41,512 nucleotides of DNA from Rhodospirillales bacterium (GTDB taxonomy: Bacteria > Pseudomonadota > Alphaproteobacteria > Acetobacterales > Acetobacteraceae): the NCBI GenBank assembly GCA_025351925.1, contig JANXVC010000512.1, positions 1 to 41,512 on the forward strand. The letters run 5' to 3'. The notes below the pieces were generated by a model. It saw only the letters and a list, made by a program, of their open reading frames with translations, had not been told where the DNA came from and did no database searches. Positions 35,125-41,512 of this stretch are shown piece by piece; the stretch's first letter is position 1; every line of letters begins with the position of its first letter. The position numbers and the translations under genes were made by a program.

Positions 35125-35436
35125 GACGCCCGCGTGGTGCTGATGGACGAGCCGTTCGGCGCGCTGGATGCCATGAGGCGGGAGCGGCTGCAGGACGAGC
35201 CGCTGGAATTATGGGCCCGCACCGGCCTTACGGTCGTCTTCGTCACCCAGGCGATCAAGGAGGCGATCTTCCTCGGCGACCGCGTCGTCGTCATGTCGCC
35301 CGGACCCGGCCGCATCGTGCAGGACGTGCGGGTGGCGCTGCCGCAGCCACGCGATGTATCCTCGCCGGAGTTCAACGCGCTGCGCCGCGAGCTGTCGGCG
35401 CTGCTGCATTCGAACCACGCCAGGGTCACCATATGA
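35125..35436 (+). pseudogene. C-terminal fragment of an ABC transporter ATPase (SsuB/TauB/NrtD type)
   Basis: It starts abruptly at Walker B (VVLMDEPFGALDAM), then LTVVFVTQAIKEAIFLGDRV and VVMSPGPGRIV. Walker A and the signature motif are missing. The switch His of the usual VTHxIEEA reads Gln (VTQAIKEA). It ends at a TGA at 35436, 16 bases before the next gene. Together with the 2Fe-2S fragment before it, this marks a deletion-scarred stretch. Confidence 0.75.
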
Positions 35437-35452
35437 CCGTCAAGGGATTGCC

Positions 35453-36280
35453 ATGAGCCAAGCCGATTGGGGCCGCATGTTCCGTGCGGAGCGGGACGCC
35501 GCCTATAATAACACCGCCGCCTGCCCCGGCGGACCCGCCTATATCGAGGCGCTGCGCACCGCATCGGCCGCGTTCCGCGCAGCGCGTCCGGAGCACCTCG
35601 ACCTCGCCTATGGCGCCAGCCAGCGCGAGGCCTGGGACCTGTTCCCCGCAGCACTCGGGTCGGACTGCCTGGTGTTCATCCATGGCGGCTACTGGCAGCG
35701 CAACGACCGCGAGGGGGCGGCGGCGTTGCTGGAGGGTGCGTGCGCGTCGGGCTGGTCGGCGGCGCTGCCGGGCTATACGCTGGCGCCGGACGCGTCGCTC
35801 ACGACCATCGTCGGGCAGGTTCACGCGGCGTTCGATTGGCTGGCCCAGCACGGCAAGTCGTATGGCATCACCGGGCGCATCGTGGTGGCGGGCTGGTCCG
35901 CGGGCGGACATCTGGCGGCCATGGCGCTCGCGCACCCGGCCGTGAGCGCGGCGCTGCCGATCTCCGGCGTATTCGAGCTCGGCCCGCTGCGCGACACCTA
36001 CCTAAACGAGAAGCTGTCGCTCACCGACGACGAGATCGTGACCCTATCACCGCTGCGGCTGCCCGCGCCGGACAAGCCGATGGGCATCGCCTATGGCAGC
36101 GCCGAGCTGCCGGCACTGGTCGGCGACAGCCGCGCGCTGCACGCTCTTCGCGCTGCCCAGCACCGGCCCGGCGCCCTGCTTCCAGTGCCGCACGCCGATC
36201 ATTTCACCGTGCTGAACGAGTTGCGGCGGCCGGGCGGAACCCTTTTAAACTTGGCCCGCAGCCTGTTGGACCGAGCGTAA
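35453..36280 (+). CDS. Alpha/beta hydrolase, kynurenine formamidase-like
   Basis: Length is 275 residues. The oxyanion motif HGGYW (77-81) and the nucleophile elbow GWSAGG with Ser149 are those of the arylformamidase/BD-FAE group. The late His is in PHADHFTV. The N-terminal AERDAAYNNTAA is common to this subfamily. The reaction may be hydrolysis of a formamide or ester; the substrate is unknown, and kynurenine genes are not nearby. AAGGGA precedes the ATG. Its place beside amidase genes would suit a deformylating role (inference). Confidence 0.82.
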   Translation: MSQADWGRMFRAERDAAYNNTAACPGGPAYIEALRTASAAFRAARPEHLDLAYGASQREAWDLFPAALGSDCLVFIHGGYWQRNDREGAAALLEGACASGWSAALPGYTLAPDASLTTIVGQVHAAFDWLAQHGKSYGITGRIVVAGWSAGGHLAAMALAHPAVSAALPISGVFELGPLRDTYLNEKLSLTDDEIVTLSPLRLPAPDKPMGIAYGSAELPALVGDSRALHALRAAQHRPGALLPVPHADHFTVLNELRRPGGTLLNLARSLLDRA

Positions 36281-36311
36281 ACAATGATCTTATAAGCTTA
36301 CGATCAGCACA

Positions 36312-36419
36312 CTAGAGCGTCGTCCGATCGATCTGCTCTTTCGATTGGACAAAGATGCTCGTTGAAACAGAAGCTTTAAAGCTTTTCTCAGATCCACCTC
36401 GATCGAAGAAAAGCTCTAG
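36312..36419. repeat. Palindromic intergenic element bounded by CTAGAGC / GCTCTAG
   Basis: A 108-base element has perfect inverted ends, CTAGAGC (36312-36318) and GCTCTAG (36413-36419). Inside is a hairpin with 9-base arms AGCTTTTCT (36380-36388) and AGAAAAGCT (36407-36415). It is AT-rich compared with the neighbours and looks like the short dispersed palindromic repeats common between genes in alphaproteobacteria. No second copy occurs in the window. On the minus strand its edge supplies the TAG stop of hemY. It may also end transcription from both sides. Confidence 0.6.
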
Positions 36420-37726
36420 GTCAGGCTGCCCACGTCTCTGCCACCGTCATCGTTGACATGCTCCAATAGTGCGATCTGGCGTATGCCAACGCCCTGGCTC
36501 GGCTGGACCCAGGCGATCTTGCCTGGTGTATTGCAGGCCTCACAAACCGGCTTCCAAGACCCATGGCCCGTGCCGCAGGCCGCACAGCGCCAGAACGGGT
36601 CAGGATCGGCCGTCGCGACATGACGGAGTGCGTCCTGCGCCTCGTTCGCGTGGCCTTCATGGTCCGCGATGTCGGCCAGCAACACCCAAACCCGGCGCTG
36701 GTTCAGTCCAGCGTCGCGCACCGCCTCGATATAGCGCAGGGCATCTTTCGTCATGCCAGCGTCCAGGGCCGCTTTCGCCAGCAGCAATTGGCTTTCGGGA
36801 TGAGCGATGTTCTGCTGTGCCAAGCCGGTCGCAGCCTTAAGACGCGCCTGCTTATCAGACAGATCCGACATGTACTCCGTCGCCACATCCGGATGCGGCT
36901 GCGTCGCCCATGACCGCCGCAGCACGTCGTTGGCGGCGCTCTCTTTTTTCGCGGCACGCAGGCGGCTTGCATAAGCAATGGCGGCGGGGGCCAGCGACGG
37001 ATCGGCGGTCCAGGCCTGCTTGGCAAGGCGCAGCGCAGCCGCCCGGTCCGGCTCGGTGCCTGCCGCGGCGACGGCCAAAGCGGCGCGGGTATCTGGGCCC
37101 GACAGCCGCAGCGCATCAGCCCACTGGCCCGTGCGCAGGGCAAGCACTCTGCGTTCCTCCTGCAGCCACTGTGCGCCGGGACGGACCGCCTCGGCCTGAC
37201 GGGCCAATTCGGCGGCGGTGGACCAGTCCTCACGGGCGGTCGCCTGGCGCAACAGCCCGCGCAGACCCAGGAACGCCGTCTCCTTGCCATTGGCAAGCTC
37301 ACGGAATGTAGCGGCGGCGTCGTCTTCGCGCCCGGCCTGACGATAGGCCTGCGCCGTCAGCAGCAGCGTCAGCGGGGTATCGCCGAGCAGGCGCCGGCTG
37401 CGGCCCGCCTCGCGCTGCGCGGCGGATGGATCGCTGGCGGCCAGGGCCACCAGCGCCCGGGTCACTGCGGTGTCGCCGCGTTTACGGTTGCGGCGCGCCT
37501 GGCTGCGGCGCACGCCGCGCGGCACCCGCGTCAGTCCGACCAACAGCCGGATCGCGATATAGATCGCCAGGAACAGCAGGGTCAGCAAGACCAGCGCGAC
37601 CGGGGTCGAAGTGCCGATCGTCGTGTCGCCGATGGTTGCCGACACCGAGCCGGGCAGCCCCGCCACCCACCACGCCAGCGCAATAAGCGCCGCCGCGAGG
37701 ATCGTCAGTCCGAAAACAGCGCGCAT
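36416..37726 (-). CDS. hemY: HemY-like membrane protein with TPR-type helical repeats
   Basis: Length is 436 residues. Two membrane segments lie near the N-terminus (about residues 3-24 and 43-62), followed by the RRSQARRNRKRGD region and a long alpha-helical, Ala-rich repeat domain. Near the end CAACGTGHG and CEACN form a four-cysteine, rubredoxin-like site (HVATADPDPFWRCAACG), typical of alphaproteobacterial HemY. The protein follows hemC-hemD in many proteobacteria, but its role in heme synthesis is unproven. The ATG overlaps the stop of the upstream gene by one base. Its last codons run into the palindromic element at 36312-36419. Confidence 0.85.
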   Translation of the reverse strand: MRAVFGLTILAAALIALAWWVAGLPGSVSATIGDTTIGTSTPVALVLLTLLFLAIYIAIRLLVGLTRVPRGVRRSQARRNRKRGDTAVTRALVALAASDPSAAQREAGRSRRLLGDTPLTLLLTAQAYRQAGREDDAAATFRELANGKETAFLGLRGLLRQATAREDWSTAAELARQAEAVRPGAQWLQEERRVLALRTGQWADALRLSGPDTRAALAVAAAGTEPDRAAALRLAKQAWTADPSLAPAAIAYASRLRAAKKESAANDVLRRSWATQPHPDVATEYMSDLSDKQARLKAATGLAQQNIAHPESQLLLAKAALDAGMTKDALRYIEAVRDAGLNQRRVWVLLADIADHEGHANEAQDALRHVATADPDPFWRCAACGTGHGSWKPVCEACNTPGKIAWVQPSQGVGIRQIALLEHVNDDGGRDVGSLT

Positions 37727-38979
37727 CAGCCGCGGCCTGCCATCGTTGCAAGCGCCGCTCGGGCTTCGAGCACCATACGTGCCTGGCCGATCCAATCCAC
37801 CATCGCCGGCGCGGCAGCGGCCGGACCGGAAAGTCCATCCAACGCAGACACGGCGCTCGCGAGGTCTCCAGCGTCAAGCGCCTGACGCGCACGGGCCAGC
37901 ACCCCGGCGACCGGATCACCCACCAGCACGTGGTCGCCCTGGCGGACCGAAACCGACTGCTGCGCGCGGGTCCAGAGCCTGGCGGCAAACGGCTGATCGT
38001 TCAGAATGGCGGGCTGGCTTGCCTGCTCTGCTTCCTCGGCAGCGTTGTTGAATGACTTGCGCAGCGCCGCCTCGGTCGGTGGCGCATTATAGGCGAAACG
38101 GACCAATGCGGGGGGAGCGCCTGGGATTTCACCCAGCTTCTGGCCAGCTTCCAGCGCCGCTGCGGCAGTCTGCACCCGCGCTACACGCGAAGCGCGCTCC
38201 GCAAGACTGCCGAGTTGCCCCGTTATCGTGCTGCCTTGCTTCTCTACGGCGGCCACTCGGCCCTCAACCGTGTTGACCCGAGTCGTCAGACCCTTCAGGC
38301 CGGCTGACTGCTTGGACAGCTCGGTGTTTTGCTTAGCCAGACCGGCGTCGAGCTGCGCGGTGATCGGCCCAAAGTCCGGCGGCGGCGGTAGAGGCGGAGC
38401 GGGACGATTTTCCAAGGCTTCGAGCTTAGGCTCTAGCACAGCGACTTTTGGCTCCAAAGCAGCGATCTTTGGCTCCAGCTCCGCGACCTTTGGCTCCAGT
38501 GCGGCCACTCTGGGTTCTAAAGCCGAAAGCTTCGGCCCCAACTCAGCGAGCCTTGGCTCCAGGGCCGAAAGCTTGGGCTCCAATGCTGCTACCTTCGGCT
38601 CCAACGCCGCTACTTTAGGCTCCAAAGCAGCAACTCGAGCCTGAAGCGGCGCAAAATTTGCCGGCGCCGCGGGCGTGGGTGCCGGCGCGGATACCGGCGC
38701 CGGTGCGGGCCGCTGCTCCAATGCGGTCAGGCGGCCGTTCACCGCCTCAAGCTGCTGCTGCAGCGTGTCAACCCGCTCTGCCTCCTGAGCCACGCCCGCC
38801 GGCATGCTGGGATTCTGATACAAATAAAACAGCGATCCCGCGAGCACCAGGAAGCCGAGCAGGTAGAGCAGCGGCAAAAAGTCCCTGCGCTGTCGCGGCG
38901 GCGGCTCGTCGATCCTGACGCGCTCAGGCGTCTCCGCCGAAACGGGGTTAATGGGATCAGGAACGTCTGGTTCGGTCAT
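37726..38979 (-). CDS. COG4223/mitofilin-like membrane protein with proline-containing heptad repeats
   Basis: Length is 417 residues. A cytoplasmic N-terminus rich in Pro is followed by one membrane helix (about residues 34-55, LPLLYLLGFLVLAGSLFYLY). A Pro/Ala-rich linker and eleven exact seven-residue repeats of the kind VAALEPK follow (residues 116-192), then a coiled-coil region (about 205-275) and a conserved helical C-terminal domain. Alphaproteobacterial proteins at this place between hemD and hemY are related to mitochondrial mitofilin (Mic60), an organiser of membrane curvature. The N-terminal ATG overlaps the hemD stop (ATGA). Confidence 0.83.
   Translation of the reverse strand: MTEPDVPDPINPVSAETPERVRIDEPPPRQRRDFLPLLYLLGFLVLAGSLFYLYQNPSMPAGVAQEAERVDTLQQQLEAVNGRLTALEQRPAPAPVSAPAPTPAAPANFAPLQARVAALEPKVAALEPKVAALEPKLSALEPRLAELGPKLSALEPRVAALEPKVAELEPKIAALEPKVAVLEPKLEALENRPAPPLPPPPDFGPITAQLDAGLAKQNTELSKQSAGLKGLTTRVNTVEGRVAAVEKQGSTITGQLGSLAERASRVARVQTAAAALEAGQKLGEIPGAPPALVRFAYNAPPTEAALRKSFNNAAEEAEQASQPAILNDQPFAARLWTRAQQSVSVRQGDHVLVGDPVAGVLARARQALDAGDLASAVSALDGLSGPAAAAPAMVDWIGQARMVLEARAALATMAGRG
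38404..38634 (-). repeat. Tandem 21-base coding repeats (11 heptads)
   Basis: Eleven consecutive 21-base units encode heptads of the pattern [VLI]-x-x-L-[EG]-[PN]-[KR]. The bases differ between units mostly at third positions while the amino-acid pattern is kept. On the plus strand the recurring core is TTTGGCTCCA or close variants. The repeats lie wholly within the COG4223 gene. Confidence 0.9.
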
Positions 38980-39665
38980 AGCAATGCCAATAATGAGTCC
39001 TGTGTCGGCTTAGCCGAGACGCGCACGCGACGCCAGGGCAAGAAGCACAGCACGTCCGCCGCGGGCTGTCCGATCGCCAAAGCGTCAACCGCGGCCAGCG
39101 CGGGCGCCAGCAGCGGAGGCAGCAGGCGGACGAAGGCGCGGGCGGTCTCCGCCGATAGGAACATCGCCGCAGCCAGGCTGCCGTCGCGCAAAGCCTGCGT
39201 CGCGGCCGGCGGCATCCGCGTGGCCGGATACGCGGCATAGACCGCCCGGCGGTGCACCACGAAGCCATGCGTCCGCAGCGCCGCCGCCAGCGGCGCACCC
39301 TGCCCGCGGGCCGTCGCGAACAGCAGGGCTGTGCCGGGCTGGCAGGTTTGCCGCGTCAGATTAGCCAGTGCCGCCGCGTCGCCGTCCGCGCTGATGACCT
39401 GGGTGAATCCCGCCGCCCGCGCCCGGTCGGCCGTCGCATTGCCCACCGCCAGCAGCGGCGTGCCGTGCAGGCTGGGCGGCAGGCACGGCACGGCGTTGCC
39501 GCTGGTCACCAGGACCGCACCGAACCTGCCGCACGGCGCTGAGGCGAGCGACCGGATGCGCAGCAGCGGCGCGATGATCGGATTGTGATGCAGCGCCAGC
39601 AGCCGCTGCGCCGTCTCGGACGCTCCGGGCTGCGGGCGGGTGACCAGGACGCCGTTACTAGCCAA
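38976..39665 (-). CDS. hemD: Uroporphyrinogen-III synthase HemD
   Basis: Cyclises hydroxymethylbilane with inversion of ring D. Length is 229 residues. The fold is recognised from VLVTRPQPGASETAQRL at the start, FGAVLVTSGNAV, LLAVGNATADRARAAGF, LLFATARGQG and FLSAETARAF. HemD sequences are very divergent, and the position after hemC supports the call. The chosen TTG at 39665 overlaps hemC by 8 bases. An ATG at 39743 would overlap hemC by 86 bases and add no family similarity. Confidence 0.85.
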   Translation of the reverse strand: MASNGVLVTRPQPGASETAQRLLALHHNPIIAPLLRIRSLASAPCGRFGAVLVTSGNAVPCLPPSLHGTPLLAVGNATADRARAAGFTQVISADGDAAALANLTRQTCQPGTALLFATARGQGAPLAAALRTHGFVVHRRAVYAAYPATRMPPAATQALRDGSLAAAMFLSAETARAFVRLLPPLLAPALAAVDALAIGQPAADVLCFLPWRRVRVSAKPTQDSLLALL

Positions 39666-40707
39666 AGATGTCGCGCGGGCTGTCGGCGCGCAGGCTGGCG
39701 CCCAGCTCGGCGCCCAGCCGCGCAGCGTCGTCCGCGGAACCATGGATGCTGCGCTTCAGCAGGAACGACCCGTCCGCCCGCGCCACCAGGCCGGTCAGAT
39801 GCAGCTGCGGGACCCGGCCGGCCGGGGATGGCAGCAGCCGGGCGTGGCCGCCGATCGGGGTGCGGCAGGAGCCGTCCAGCAGGGCCAGCAGGCTGCGCTC
39901 AGCGGTCGAGACGGCGCGCGCCTCCGGGTCCTCGATGCCCGCCAGCAGCTCCCGCAGCGCCGTATCGTCGCGGCGGACCGTGATTCCCACGATCCCCTGC
40001 CCGGCCGACGGCACCATCGCGTCGGGATCGAGCGGCAGGGTCGTCGCATCCTCCAGCCCCAGGCGGCGCAGGCCGGCCAGCGCCAGCAGGCTCGCGCTGC
40101 AGTCGCCCCGCATCACCTTGGCGATACGCGGCTGCACGTTGCCGCGCAGCAAGGTCATGCGCAGGTCGGGCCGCGCGTGCAGCAGCTGCGCCTGGCGCCG
40201 CAGCGAGTTGGTGCCAATTATGGCGCCGGCGGGCAGTACGGCCAGCGGATCGCCGGGCTTGGGCGGCAGGCAGTCGGGGCCGAGGATCAGCGCGTCCCGC
40301 GCATCCTCCCGCCGCAACGTGCAAGCCAGCACGATGCCGGACGGCATCTCGGTCTCGAGGTCCTTTAGGCTATGCACCGCGAAGTCGATGCGGCCGTCCA
40401 TCAGCGCCTCGTGAATCTCCTTGCTGAACAGCCCCTTGCCGCCGATGTCGGCCAGGCTGCGGTCCTGCACCTGGTCGCCGGTGGTGCGGATGACGTGCTG
40501 CTGGAACACCTGCTCGTTGCTGAAGCCGGGCGCCAGCACCGGGCAGAACCGGGTCAGCAGCGACAGGAACAGCCGGGTTTGGGTCAGCGCGAGCGGCGAG
40601 CCCCGCGTGCCCACCCGCAGCGGCAGGCTGCGGCCATGGTGGCTTGGCGCGGTCTCGGCGGGGACTTTGTGCAACACAGGGGCGAGCACAGGCTGGGCGT
40701 TGGGCAT
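39658..40707 (-). CDS. hemC: Porphobilinogen deaminase HemC
   Basis: Joins four porphobilinogens into hydroxymethylbilane. The dipyrromethane cofactor Cys is Cys281 ([14 protein letters not shown]), and the catalytic Asp is likely Asp108 ([11 protein letters not shown]). Also seen are [39 protein letters not shown] and [11 protein letters not shown]. Length is 349 residues, with about 28 extra residues before the conserved start. AGGA precedes the ATG. It is divergent from tsaD, with a 44-base gap. Confidence 0.95.
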   Translation of the reverse strand: MPNAQPVLAPVLHKVPAETAPSHHGRSLPLRVGTRGSPLALTQTRLFLSLLTRFCPVLAPGFSNEQVFQQHVIRTTGDQVQDRSLADIGGKGLFSKEIHEALMDGRIDFAVHSLKDLETEMPSGIVLACTLRREDARDALILGPDCLPPKPGDPLAVLPAGAIIGTNSLRRQAQLLHARPDLRMTLLRGNVQPRIAKVMRGDCSASLLALAGLRRLGLEDATTLPLDPDAMVPSAGQGIVGITVRRDDTALRELLAGIEDPEARAVSTAERSLLALLDGSCRTPIGGHARLLPSPAGRVPQLHLTGLVARADGSFLLKRSIHGSADDAARLGAELGASLRADSPRDIFG

Positions 40708-40751
40708 CCAGGTGTCCTATGAGATCGGGCCGACTAAGGAAAGCCCGAGCC

Positions 40752-41512
40752 ATGCAGACCGGCCCAAGACCCGAAAAGCCCGTACTTGGGATCGAATCGT
40801 CGTGCGACGAGACGGCCTGCGCGATTCTGGCGCCGGACGGCGCGATCCTGGCCGAGGCGGTGCTGAGCCAGCAGGCCGATCACGCTCCGTTCGGCGGTGT
40901 CGTGCCGGAGGTCGCGGCACGCGCCCACCTAGCGCATCTGCCCAGCCTGGTGCAGCAGGTCATGGATAAGGCGGGCCTTGATTTCGGTGATCTCGGCGGC
41001 GTTGCGGCCAGCTGCGGGCCTGGCCTGATCGGCGGCCTTATCGTCGGCGCCGGGATGGCGAAGGGCATCGCCCTCGGGGCCGGCCTACCCTTCGTCGCGG
41101 TCAACCACCTGGAGGCCCATGCGCTTACCGCACGGCTGCCCGGCTTGGTCGTGGGCGGCGCGCCGTTCCCCTATCTCCTGCTGCTGCTGTCCGGCGGGCA
41201 CTGCCAATGCGTGGCGGTGGACGGCGTAGGACACTATCGCCGCCTGGGCGGTACGATCGACGACGCGGTCGGCGAGGCGTTCGACAAAGTGGGCAAACTG
41301 CTCGGCCTGCCCTGGCCTGGCGGCCCCGCGCTGGAGCGGCTTGCGGCCACCGGCGACGCGGCCCGGCACCCCTTCCCACAGCCGCTACGGGGCCGTGCCG
41401 GATGCGATTTCAGCTTTTCGGGCCTGAAGACCGCGGTGGCCCAGCGCATCGCCGGCCTGCCGTCGCCGCTCCCGGCCCAGGAAGCCGCCGATATTGCCGC
41501 CGGCTTCCAGCG
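40752..41512 (+). CDS. tsaD: tRNA threonylcarbamoyladenosine transferase TsaD, N-terminal part
   Basis: Transfers the threonylcarbamoyl group to A37 of ANN-decoding tRNAs. The frame runs off the right edge after 253 codons. Signatures are [15 protein letters not shown], the metal-binding histidines in [44 protein letters not shown] and [17 protein letters not shown] lies upstream of the ATG. The tsaD/hemC divergent pair is common in alphaproteobacteria. Confidence 0.95.
   Translation, partial: MQTGPRPEKPVLGIESSCDETACAILAPDGAILAEAVLSQQADHAPFGGVVPEVAARAHLAHLPSLVQQVMDKAGLDFGDLGGVAASCGPGLIGGLIVGAGMAKGIALGAGLPFVAVNHLEAHALTARLPGLVVGGAPFPYLLLLLSGGHCQCVAVDGVGHYRRLGGTIDDAVGEAFDKVGKLLGLPWPGGPALERLAATGDAARHPFPQPLRGRAGCDFSFSGLKTAVAQRIAGLPSPLPAQEAADIAAGFQ

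Noticed and set aside
38404-38634. Regular 21-base repeats considered as a CRISPR array
   Set aside because: There are no spacers; units are contiguous, in frame and encode a heptad, and there are no cas genes.

Overview
The window reads as a high-GC alphaproteobacterial chromosome, most likely Rhodospirillales and possibly Acetobacteraceae. The evidence is gene content and order: tsaD divergent from hemC-hemD-COG4223-hemY, nadABC next to a NadQ-type regulator, dense ATGA-type gene overlaps and a complete hut cluster. There are no rRNA, tRNA, CRISPR or transposase genes. The species assignment is inference.

Layout. (1) 1-6.3 kb: the end of a methyltransferase gene, then histidine catabolism as hutF (-) divergent from hutI-hutH-hutU (+). 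(2) 6.4-12.9 kb: a light-energy island. A xanthorhodopsin-family proton pump is followed by crtE, a gutted crtI remnant, crtB, crtY and blh (retinal formation). A pair of paralogous fasciclin-domain genes brackets it, one without and one with a signal peptide. (3) 13.0-16.0 kb: marR, an AAHS-type aromatic-acid transporter and an O-methyltransferase, probably one unit. (4) 16.0-20.5 kb: nadA-nadB-nadC (-) and a NadQ/NrtR-type regulator, with a palindrome over the nadA promoter. (5) 20.7-22.0 kb: a SWIB-domain protein and an epoxide hydrolase.

(6) 22.0-36.3 kb: a nitrogen-scavenging region in partial decay. A sigma-54-type promoter precedes a broken urea-carboxylase-associated gene and a broken urea carboxylase, and then an open allophanate hydrolase gene. 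A hypothetical membrane protein follows. Next comes a six-gene operon (-) with two acetamidase/formamidases and a branched-chain-type ABC transporter, whose first gene also has a strong sigma-54-type promoter. Beyond it are an epimerase, a biuret-hydrolase-like cysteine hydrolase, fossils of a 2Fe-2S subunit and of an ABC ATPase, and a kynurenine-formamidase-like hydrolase. (7) 36.3-41.5 kb: a palindromic intergenic element, then hemC-hemD-COG4223-hemY (-) and partial tsaD (+).

Two themes stand out. The rhodopsin operon encodes the route to retinal except that its phytoene desaturase is reduced to an N-terminal stub, and the rhodopsin carries Trp where xanthorhodopsin has the antenna-binding Gly. 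In the nitrogen region the urea route is broken, but biuret hydrolase plus allophanate hydrolase could still form a working biuret pathway behind a nitrogen-type promoter.
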